DNA from: CAZSLO01 sp964608025
Lineage (GTDB): Bacteria > Chloroflexota > Dehalococcoidia > Lucifugimonadales > CAJWER01
Length of the DNA stretch: 16,000 nucleotides
Reading direction: 5' to 3'
Assembly (NCBI GenBank): GCA_964608025.1
Contig: CAZSLO010000026.1
Location: forward strand, 1-16,000
Shown here: positions 7,789 through 13,146 of the stretch, in pieces
Position numbering within the stretch: position 1 is the stretch's first letter
How the letters are laid out: each line of letters begins with the position of its first letter
Program-made: the position numbers and the translations under genes
Notes under the pieces: generated by a model
The model's database searches: none
What the model was told of the DNA's origin: nothing
The model's input: only the letters and a program-made list of their open reading frames with translations

Positions 7789-8877
7789 TTGGCTGATATG
7801 ATACTTTGGGGCATCCCACTTGTATCTAACAGTCCAATTGATCCTTCGTACCATGAAGAGATTGATAGATGGTTAAGTAAATGTTCCGATGCCGGGGTTT
7901 CCCGAATTATAGGTGGGGACGGCACGCGCGTTTTAACAGAACTGGCGAATCTCAAAGATATTGATGTCCACCCATATCTTGGGTGTACAGCTTTTCCCAG
8001 ACATGGACGGTCGAAAATTGATTATCTCTGGTCTATGGAATTTCTTCGCCCGTCTCTAGACATGCCTCTTGCAAGAGACATTCTTGACGACCACAGGCCT
8101 GTTTGGGATGCCCCTAAAGTTTCTACCACTATCACTGATTTTGCAGCTTTGCATCCGGAATACAGAAGCTTGACTAGGGATAGGTCTTATATTCTTCAAA
8201 AAGGACAGGATCTTTACCTCAGCCTAGATTTTCCTGAAGTTAGAAAGGAACTGACGTCGCGTTTTTTGGAAAAACTGAATCAGACAGATGCAACTGGTAT
8301 TCAATTCGAATTTGTCCTTGGGGACGAGGACAAAAACGGAGTTGTGACATATGGTTACGAGGATAGTCTTGTTAGGCAATTCCAGGCAAATCATGGGCGA
8401 AGTCCATTTGAGATACCAAACGACGATCCTGACTGGGTCAAGTTTCGCGCTGGGTACGTAACCAGATATTTAGTGGAGTTGAGTAAAGAAATCAAGGAAC
8501 GTCAACCCGAAACGGTTTTTTCTACGACAATTATTGCTGGTGAACCAGGCGACTACATCAACGGGCTTCAAGACTGGCAAGAATGGATCAATCAAGATGC
8601 GATAGATGAATTCCATCTCTGGTTCCGGACCAACTCTAATCTTGGGGACCTAGAAAGGCATATGAAACACATCGTTGAAGTCATTGATGGTCGGTGTGAT
8701 ATTGTCGCAGAATTATCCTGTTATCATCCTGGGAGTTTCCAGGATCCAGGCTTGTTGTTGGAAGCTGGTCAGGTGGCAAAAGCGAGTGGTGCTGACAAGG
8801 TAGGGGTTTACAAGAATCAAGCAGTTGAGCAGCTTGGGCTCTGGGATGTTGTTGAGAAGTTGTCTTTGCTTAATTAA
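7789..8877 (+). CDS. Putative GHL10/DUF187-like TIM-barrel protein (glycosidase-like)
   Basis: A 362-residue soluble protein with no signal peptide. Its middle resembles the glycosyl-hydrolase-like GHL10 (DUF187) family: YLSLDFPEVRKEL (residues 153-165), then TGIQFEFVLGDE (179-190) at the place where the family usually has a GIxFDDY strand, YGYEDSLVRQFQ (198-209), and DWVKFRAGYVTRYL (225-238), followed by an EIKERQPETVFS segment. The N-terminal ILWGIPL and the C-terminal ADKVGVYKNQ fit the first and last strands of a barrel. The usual acidic pair reads as E183-F184, so either the active site has changed or the alignment is off. The substrate is unknown. It starts 64 nt after actE and runs convergently into the aminotransferase gene with only 18 nt between the two stops. 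The family call comes from remembered motif patterns and is moderate. Confidence 0.6.
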   Translation: MADMILWGIPLVSNSPIDPSYHEEIDRWLSKCSDAGVSRIIGGDGTRVLTELANLKDIDVHPYLGCTAFPRHGRSKIDYLWSMEFLRPSLDMPLARDILDDHRPVWDAPKVSTTITDFAALHPEYRSLTRDRSYILQKGQDLYLSLDFPEVRKELTSRFLEKLNQTDATGIQFEFVLGDEDKNGVVTYGYEDSLVRQFQANHGRSPFEIPNDDPDWVKFRAGYVTRYLVELSKEIKERQPETVFSTTIIAGEPGDYINGLQDWQEWINQDAIDEFHLWFRTNSNLGDLERHMKHIVEVIDGRCDIVAELSCYHPGSFQDPGLLLEAGQVAKASGADKVGVYKNQAVEQLGLWDVVEKLSLLN

Positions 8878-8895
8878 TCCCCATTGTGATAATCC

Positions 8896-10098
8896 TTAGA
8901 GTTCTTTGACACGTATTCCCTCTTTTATCGAATCAACAAGGTGGTGAATTTCTTCTTGAGTATTGAATCCGGCCACAGAGATACGCATCCCGATAAGTTT
9001 TAGTTGAAGTGGTGCAGTAAGCCACTGAAATTTCACGAGAATGTTTCGTTCAATGTCTAGCCATCCGATTAGATCTTGGAGGTCTTTTTCTGTATACCCA
9101 TCAAAAGACAGAGTGGTTACACCCGCCGATTTACCTGGTTCTGTTGGGGTCAGTACGTTGATGCCATTTGTGTTGGCCATCTCCTCCCTAAGTGTACGAG
9201 ACAATTCTGCCACATGATCTCGGATTACATCTGTTCCCACTTGTAAGATTGTTTTAGCAGCCTGGCCCAGTCCAATCACAAGGGCGTGGTTATACGTACC
9301 TAATTCCGTACGGGTTTTGATATTTGGCAATGCCGGAGGCTGATCCGATTTGGACCATGATCCAATCTCTGGGGTGAAATTTGGTTTAAAGTCTCCCACT
9401 TGATCTGGAGTGACCCAAATATAACCACTGCCAGTTGGGCCAAGTAGCCATTTTGGTCCAGAACCGATAACGTAATCACATCCAAGTGAAGGCACTTCGA
9501 TGGGGAATTGACCAATTGATTGTGCTGCGTCTAAAAGTACCGGTATGCCCTTTTGGTGTGCTAGAGAAGCGGCTTCACGTACTGGAAGAATTCTGCCATT
9601 AGGTGAAGCGACATGGCTAATTAGCATGAGCTTAGTGTTATCCGTTAGGGCACCATCTAGGGCTTCTAGTAAATCGGCGTCGTGGTGATCGCCGTTGACA
9701 ATCTCTACATCCACCGAACATTCTTCCATAAGGGCCTTTGAAGCATCTGCGGTACTGACGTGCTCTAGTGATGTAGTCACGAATTTATCTTTACTTCGCC
9801 AGTCTATACTTCTAATTACCTGTTGCATTGAACGGGTCGTGTTGGTACCAATTCCTAGTTCATCCGGCTCTACGCTGAGTAGTTTGGCCAAGTAAATCCG
9901 TGCAGATTCTTCCTGATCGGCCATCACATTTTTGGTTTCGGGTCGAGCAGGACCATTTGTGGCCTCATATTGCATCGACTCCCTGATTACTTTTAGTACG
10001 GAAGCAAGGGTTGGCCCATAGGTTCCGGTTTGGAAATAGGCCACCTTTTTTGTTACGGGTAGTTGGTAGCGCAGATCAGCAAGAGACAATCGATCCAT
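8896..10098 (-). CDS. PLP-dependent class V aminotransferase (isopenicillin-N epimerase/CsdA-like)
   Basis: A 400-residue fold-type I PLP enzyme. Landmarks are YFQTGTYGPT (21-30), EH at 112-113 where the ring-stacking His usually is, SHVASPNGRI (161-170), LLDAAQSIG (188-196, with D190 expected to hold the pyridine nitrogen) and GSGPKWLLGPTG (212-223, with K216 the predicted Schiff-base lysine). The C-terminus has the small-domain RISVAGFNTQEEI segment. The only cysteines are C127 and C207; none lies in the loop that carries the catalytic Cys of cysteine desulfurases, so a desulfurase role is unlikely despite nearby sulfur genes. It could be an aminotransferase, epimerase or lyase acting on an unknown amino compound. 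The start ATG at 10098 has AAGGAG at 10107-10112 (minus strand). It lies downstream of the Gfo/Idh gene on the same strand, but a terminator-like hairpin and two palindromes between them suggest its own control. Confidence 0.85.
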   Translation of the reverse strand: MDRLSLADLRYQLPVTKKVAYFQTGTYGPTLASVLKVIRESMQYEATNGPARPETKNVMADQEESARIYLAKLLSVEPDELGIGTNTTRSMQQVIRSIDWRSKDKFVTTSLEHVSTADASKALMEECSVDVEIVNGDHHDADLLEALDGALTDNTKLMLISHVASPNGRILPVREAASLAHQKGIPVLLDAAQSIGQFPIEVPSLGCDYVIGSGPKWLLGPTGSGYIWVTPDQVGDFKPNFTPEIGSWSKSDQPPALPNIKTRTELGTYNHALVIGLGQAAKTILQVGTDVIRDHVAELSRTLREEMANTNGINVLTPTEPGKSAGVTTLSFDGYTEKDLQDLIGWLDIERNILVKFQWLTAPLQLKLIGMRISVAGFNTQEEIHHLVDSIKEGIRVKEL

Positions 10099-10106
10099 TG
10101 GTGATA

Positions 10107-10112
10107 CTCCTT
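10107..10112 (-). promoter_or_regulatory. Shine-Dalgarno of the aminotransferase gene
   Basis: On the minus strand this reads AAGGAG, 8 nt before the ATG, and confirms the start at 10098. Confidence 0.7.
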
Positions 10113-10118
10113 AGTTTA

Positions 10119-10149
10119 CGGTCGACCGGAGACTGATTCACGGGTGAAT
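10119..10149. promoter_or_regulatory. Two candidate operator palindromes upstream of the aminotransferase gene
   Basis: CGGTCGACCG at 10119-10128 is a perfect 10-bp palindrome. ATTCAC-GG-GTGAAT at 10136-10149 is a perfect 6-bp inverted repeat with a 2-bp centre. Both lie within 55 bp upstream of the aminotransferase start, where a transcription factor could act. Neither is followed by a T-tract, so they are not terminators. A binding role is inferred from symmetry and position only. Confidence 0.35.
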
Positions 10150-10172
10150 TGGAAGTTATACTGTAGGCGCAG

Positions 10173-10194
10173 TTAAAAAAGGCTCAATTGCCTT
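10173..10194 (-). terminator. Weak intrinsic terminator after the Gfo/Idh gene
   Basis: Read on the minus strand, AAGGC (10190-10194), a six-base loop (10184-10189) and GCCTT (10179-10183) form a short hairpin followed by a run of Ts (complement of the A-run at 10175-10180). It lies about 60 nt past the Gfo/Idh stop. The stem is only 5 bp, so termination may be partial and some read-through into the aminotransferase gene is possible. Confidence 0.4.
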
Positions 10195-10253
10195 CTGGTT
10201 GTTTGATATCCAAGACTAGGTGTATACCTTAATTCTATGAGGATAATTTACGT

Positions 10254-11309
10254 CTACAAGTTTAATAAGCGTGAGTCATCTTGGTTAGATTCAAGGAACC
10301 CGGTCATGATTTGGACTGTTTTACGAGCCTCTTTACCTGAAGAAACTCCAGTACCACCATTTTCTACAAGGTCGATCAATTCTTCGTAACAGGCTTGGAA
10401 TCCCTGGGAGTGATATTGATTGGTTCGAACCTGGGTTCTTGATACCTGATCGGAGCTTTTGGCCTTAGTCACAACTTCTGCTGTTGGACCCGCTAGATCC
10501 ACGTTTATCTCACCGTCAGATCCAATGATTAATAACTGATGTCTCAAAAAAGAGCACTTGTCAGATTGGTAAATACCCCGGATACCGTTGTTGAAAATTA
10601 CCAGCCCGTTTCCCGAGGGGTCATTTTCAGGAAGTCTCCCTCCGTCACCTTTGTAGCGGTCCCAGTCTTCGAAGCCTTCTTCTAGATGAGCCGAAACCTG
10701 TGACGGCTCGGATTCGGCGTAGAAGCACATCAAATCGATGAGATGGGAACCGTTGCGAAAGAGCATTGCTCTTTGACCACCCATAATAGTTATAATTGTC
10801 TTTACAATCCCGATCCCGCCTCCTTGAATCAATTCTCTTACGGTATGGTAAATTGGTTGCCATCTTCTACTATAGTCAACACTGATCACTACTCCATTTT
10901 GTTCGCAGGCTTCAAGGATTTTGTCGGCGTCTTCTATACTTGTGGCAATTGGTTTTTCGCAGAAAATGCCCTTCACCCCATGCATTGCTGCATATACCGC
11001 GATGTCAGTGTGTTTATCGTCGGGCGTGGCTATGGTCAAGATGTCCAGATTTTCTTTGTCTATCATCTCGCGATAATTGGTATAGGTGTTAGCGTTCGGC
11101 CACCTTTGGCCCCAGTTGACTTTGAAGTTTTCTAGGAGTTCTGGTACCAGATCACACACACCAACAACATGGGCATTATTGATTTGTGATAATCCCGCAG
11201 CATGGGATTCTCCTCTGGCTCCTCTGAATGGGTTTGGGGCATCGAGAGGAGGATCCATAGTGATCCAAGAGGCGCCTACGAATCCTATTCTTGTCTTTTC
11301 TTGTTCCAA
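10254..11309 (-). CDS. Gfo/Idh/MocA-family NAD(P)-dependent oxidoreductase
   Basis: A 351-residue dehydrogenase with an N-terminal Rossmann fold: RIGFVGASW (7-15), then DILTIATPDDKHTDIA (89-104) and EKPIAT (118-123), the family signature. A C-terminal alpha/beta domain carries NGSHLIDL (186-193), where H189 and D192 are the likely catalytic pair. Between the GxxG loop and the HAAGL segment (36-40) there is a longer Pro- and Asp-rich insertion (about residues 16-33) than in typical members. The family oxidises or isomerises sugars, inositols and related polyols with a nicotinamide cofactor; the substrate here cannot be read. The start is a TTG at 11307-11309, 6 nt after the upstream VOC gene's stop, with GGAG and AGGGA in the overlapping bases, so the two genes are almost certainly cotranscribed and perhaps act on the same compound. 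Confidence 0.85.
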   Translation of the reverse strand: MEQEKTRIGFVGASWITMDPPLDAPNPFRGARGESHAAGLSQINNAHVVGVCDLVPELLENFKVNWGQRWPNANTYTNYREMIDKENLDILTIATPDDKHTDIAVYAAMHGVKGIFCEKPIATSIEDADKILEACEQNGVVISVDYSRRWQPIYHTVRELIQGGGIGIVKTIITIMGGQRAMLFRNGSHLIDLMCFYAESEPSQVSAHLEEGFEDWDRYKGDGGRLPENDPSGNGLVIFNNGIRGIYQSDKCSFLRHQLLIIGSDGEINVDLAGPTAEVVTKAKSSDQVSRTQVRTNQYHSQGFQACYEELIDLVENGGTGVSSGKEARKTVQIMTGFLESNQDDSRLLNL

Positions 11310-11315
11310 CTGTCC

Positions 11316-11732
11316 CTATTCTCCACGCACGCCGCCAGGTCTCATTTTCCAACCGGATGGGTTAACATCCAATGCCACACCTTCTGGACTCATGAATTTC
11401 TTTTCTCCTACCCAGTTATCCGCTGTACCTTCTGCGTTTCCATAAGTCTCGTTCCATTGAGTGAGTTCTATACCACCATTTTCTTCGATCAGAGCCTGTG
11501 ACTGGCCTAGGTCCTCTACTTGGATTCCGAAATGGTGGAGGCCAGGATAACCTCCTCCGTAGCGGTCATACTTGAATTTAAGAATGGTCATATTAATGTA
11601 CCCGTCACTCAATATTGCCCATTCATTGTCAGTAGATCGCTCTACTTCTATCATGCCAAATGCGTTGATGTAGAAATCTGCGCATTCATCTGGATTGTTG
11701 GTAGCGATTCCTATGTGTTTGATTCTAGGCAT
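11316..11732 (-). CDS. VOC-superfamily (glyoxalase/dioxygenase-fold) protein
   Basis: A 138-residue protein with the paired beta-alpha-beta-beta-beta modules of the vicinal oxygen chelate fold. IKHIGIATNNPDECADFY opens the first module and HHFGIQVEDLGQSQ the second. Metal-ligand positions are H6, H67 and, in the closing SPEGVALDV, D122 at the place most members have Glu. Members include glyoxalase I, methylmalonyl-CoA epimerase, ring-cleavage dioxygenases and resistance proteins; size and motifs do not choose among them. The ATG at 11732 has GGAGGA (minus strand, 11739-11744) 7 nt upstream. It is the first gene of the minus-strand unit with the Gfo/Idh oxidoreductase. Confidence 0.8.
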   Translation of the reverse strand: MPRIKHIGIATNNPDECADFYINAFGMIEVERSTDNEWAILSDGYINMTILKFKYDRYGGGYPGLHHFGIQVEDLGQSQALIEENGGIELTQWNETYGNAEGTADNWVGEKKFMSPEGVALDVNPSGWKMRPGGVRGE

Positions 11733-11897
11733 AACGAGTCCTCCGTAAATTAGTTAATGAATATTGGTCGGTTAGGTAAATATGGGTGGCTGAAAGAACC
11801 CTATGGCTAAGTTAGCTGAGGTTTCATAACCAGTCAAGCTGAAACTTTATCTATTTTATTGGACCTTGAATCCACATAAAGTCAATTGGCAGTACTT

Positions 11898-11909
11898 AAT
11901 ATTAATATT
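11898..11909. repeat. AT-only 12-bp palindrome
   Basis: AATATTAATATT is a perfect palindrome between the divergent VOC and cysH genes. It could be an operator, but symmetrical AT-rich words also arise easily by chance. Confidence 0.25.
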
Positions 11910-12015
11910 TGGATCAGCGGTTTAATATGGAAATGGATTTTCATAATTCACGATGGCAAGGTTTTACCGGGGGATAGATAAGGCGATAAGCAGACTCTAT
12001 GCCTGGCGCATTAAT

Positions 12016-12105
12016 TTGCAGGTAATATGTTGACTCTTATTCGATGGCATTGTACGCTGAATATACTGTGATTGTTAAAGAGTTCATCTTATTAACGACC
12101 TGCAA
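12016..12105 (+). ncRNA. Possible long-range stem-loop in the cysH leader
   Basis: TTGCAGGT (12016-12023) and ACCTGCAA (12098-12105) are perfect 8-bp reverse complements. Nested inside are GACTCTT (12032-12038) with AAGAGTT (12078-12084, one G-U pair) and TATTC (12038-12042) with GAATA (12059-12063), the last sharing base 12038. If transcribed, this would fold into one long imperfect hairpin preceding the attenuator-like element. It competes with the weak promoter candidate at 12030, which would start transcription inside it, so at most one of the two readings is right. Confidence 0.3.
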
Positions 12106-12127
12106 GTGTAGTACTTATCTATTTAAG

Positions 12128-12239
12128 GAGGGGTACTGCGCCTAAATTAAAACCAGCTTAGGCACAATATAAACTGAGCCGCAATCAAAACTGATTGGAA
12201 ACTACGACCCCTCGAGACTTAATCTCGAGGGTTTTTTTT
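12128..12239 (+). promoter_or_regulatory. Candidate transcription attenuator or riboswitch leader of cysH
   Basis: GAGGGGT (12128-12134) is the perfect reverse complement of ACCCCTC (12207-12213). This 7-bp helix would enclose two hairpins: GCCTAA/TTAGGC (12140-12145 with 12158-12163, 12-nt loop) and CAATC/GATTG (12182-12186 with 12193-12197, 6-nt loop). Its 3' arm overlaps the first five bases of the downstream terminator stem (12209-12217), so helix and terminator cannot form together. A 7-nt direct repeat AAACTGA occurs at 12171-12177 and 12188-12194. Because only 20 nt separate the T-tract from the cysH start, cysH must be expressed by read-through. The outer helix would act as an antiterminator, an ON design if a ligand stabilises it. 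I do not recognise a known riboswitch class (no SAM-I, T-box, cobalamin or THF core seen). The pairing is seen directly; the function is inferred. Confidence 0.5.
12209..12239 (+). terminator. Strong intrinsic terminator in the cysH leader
   Basis: CCCTCGAGA (12209-12217), a 5-nt loop CTTAA and TCTCGAGGG (12223-12231) form a perfect 9-bp stem followed by eight Ts (12232-12239). It works only in the + direction, since the minus strand has no T-run after the hairpin. It ends 20 nt before the cysH GTG, leaving no room for a promoter in between. Confidence 0.88.
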
Positions 12240-12249
12240 AGCCTTGGAC

Positions 12250-12254
12250 AGGAG
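12250..12254 (+). promoter_or_regulatory. Shine-Dalgarno deciding the cysH GTG start
   Basis: AGGAG lies 5 nt before the GTG at 12260. The overlapping ATG at 12258 is followed at once by TGA, so it cannot be the start. Confidence 0.7.
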
Positions 12255-12259
12255 CATAT

Positions 12260-13027
12260 GTGATAGCAAGTAAGCAAAATATAGTTAATTCGGACATTCC
12301 CGATGCATCAGAACTGGAGACACTTAGTAAAGAATTCGAGGACAAGTCACCACAAGAAGTGATTGATTGGGCATTTCGGACATATGGGTCTCGAGTTGCA
12401 ATTTCTACTAGCTTTCAGGCTGAAGGAATGGTCATATTAGATATGGCCTATAAAATCGATCCCGAGGTCCGCGTAATAACGATCGACACTGGACGGTTGC
12501 CCCAGGAAACCTACGATCTGATCGACAAGGTGAGGTCCTACTACGAGTTGCCGATAGATGTTTACTTCCCGGATGCTTCTGAATTGGAAGAAATGGTTAA
12601 CAAACATGGTACAAATCCGTTCTACCGGAGTGTATCTCTTCGACTTTTATGTTGTGGAATCCGTAAAGTTAATCCGCTCAATCGAGCACTTGAGGATCTA
12701 GATGCTTGGATGACAGGACTACGTCGTGGACAGGGCGATACTCGGACCGCGGTGCGAAAACTTGAGATCGACTCTGCCCATAGGGGTATTGCCAAGATTA
12801 ACCCGTTGGCTGATTGGACTCATGATCAAGTATGGGAATATATAAAGATCCATGATGTTCCAGTGAACGATCTTTATGAGCATGGATACACAAGCATTGG
12901 TTGTGCACCTTGCACAAGATCAACAGAGGATGGGGAAGATCCGAGGGCGGGACGGTGGTGGTGGGAGAGTGGTATGTCTAAAGAATGCGGTATCCACTTG
13001 GGTCCTGCCTGGGGTCGTACTACTTAA
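12260..13027 (+). CDS. cysH: CysH, Fe-S-type adenylylsulfate (APS) reductase
   Basis: A 255-residue cytoplasmic enzyme of assimilatory sulfate reduction that reduces APS to sulfite using thioredoxin or a similar donor. Visible motifs are AISTSFQAEG (47-56, the PP-loop-like nucleotide site), TIDTGRLP (74-81), WMTGLRRGQ (150-158) and the C-terminal catalytic ECGIH (242-246, C243). The paired cysteines C131-C132 and the C215-x2-C218 pair are the four [4Fe-4S] ligands that mark APS-using reductases; PAPS-specific enzymes lack them. Some Fe-S CysH proteins (Bacillus subtilis) accept both APS and PAPS. The start is a GTG at 12260, with AGGAG at 12250-12254; it replaces the ATG at 12258, which runs straight into a stop. 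It is followed after 119 nt by sat-cysC, which supplies its substrate. Expression is probably controlled by the attenuator-like leader upstream. Confidence 0.93.
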   Translation: MIASKQNIVNSDIPDASELETLSKEFEDKSPQEVIDWAFRTYGSRVAISTSFQAEGMVILDMAYKIDPEVRVITIDTGRLPQETYDLIDKVRSYYELPIDVYFPDASELEEMVNKHGTNPFYRSVSLRLLCCGIRKVNPLNRALEDLDAWMTGLRRGQGDTRTAVRKLEIDSAHRGIAKINPLADWTHDQVWEYIKIHDVPVNDLYEHGYTSIGCAPCTRSTEDGEDPRAGRWWWESGMSKECGIHLGPAWGRTT

Positions 13028-13061
13028 TGATTTAGGTAATATAGCTCGATTTCAATCTCTA

Positions 13062-13090
13062 ATCTTTAAGGCAATTGGATCACTAAAGAT
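13062..13090 (+). repeat. Inverted repeat between cysH and sat-cysC
   Basis: ATCTTTA (13062-13068) and TAAAGAT (13084-13090) are perfect 7-bp reverse complements separated by 15 nt. There is no following T-tract, so it is not an intrinsic terminator. It could be a processing or stability hairpin in a cysH-sat transcript, or an operator. The rest of the 119-bp gap shows nothing further except the Shine-Dalgarno of the next gene. Confidence 0.3.
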
Positions 13091-13133
13091 AGCATGATTC
13101 AAAGGTTCTCTCGATCAAGAAACTTATATCGTT

Positions 13134-13138
13134 AGGAG
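13134..13138 (+). promoter_or_regulatory. Shine-Dalgarno of sat-cysC, supporting a TTG start
   Basis: AGGAG lies 8 nt before the TTG at 13147. No in-frame ATG lies within a usable distance downstream of it, so TTG is the likely start. Confidence 0.6.
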
Positions 13139-13146
13139 TTAAGGTA

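Larger units (their letters stand above)
11733..12259. other. Non-coding region between divergent genes (VOC and cysH)
   Basis: No coding sequence, tRNA or transposon trace was found in these 527 bases. The left half (11733-12000) is AT-rich and should hold the minus-strand promoter for the VOC gene. It includes a perfect 12-bp AT palindrome AATATTAATATT at 11898-11909 and a 6-bp direct repeat AGCTGA at 11814-11819 and 11837-11842. The right half holds a possible long-range stem (12016-12105) and the attenuator-like element described separately. A TTGACT at 12030-12035 with TACGCT 17 nt later is the best -35/-10 pair I can find for cysH, but the -10 is poor. Confidence 0.6.

Noticed and set aside
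8896..10098. Cysteine desulfurase role for the class V aminotransferase
   Set aside because: The protein lacks the catalytic cysteine in the C-terminal loop; its only cysteines are C127 and C207.
12030..12067. TTGACT (12030) with TACGCT (12053) or TATACT (12062) as the cysH promoter
   Set aside because: At 17-bp spacing the -10 matches only about half the consensus, and the better TATACT is 26 bp away, so I mention it but do not call a promoter.
12130..12140. Resemblance of GGTACTGCG to the T-box core GGTACCGCG before cysH
   Set aside because: The preceding T-box consensus is not matched, the word lies about 70 nt from the terminator with other hairpins between, and no specifier loop or stem I was seen.
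11940..12240. Known riboswitch classes (SAM-I, SAM-II, cobalamin, THF, c-di-GMP) in the cysH leader
   Set aside because: The conserved cores I know for these classes are not present. A covariance search could still overturn this.
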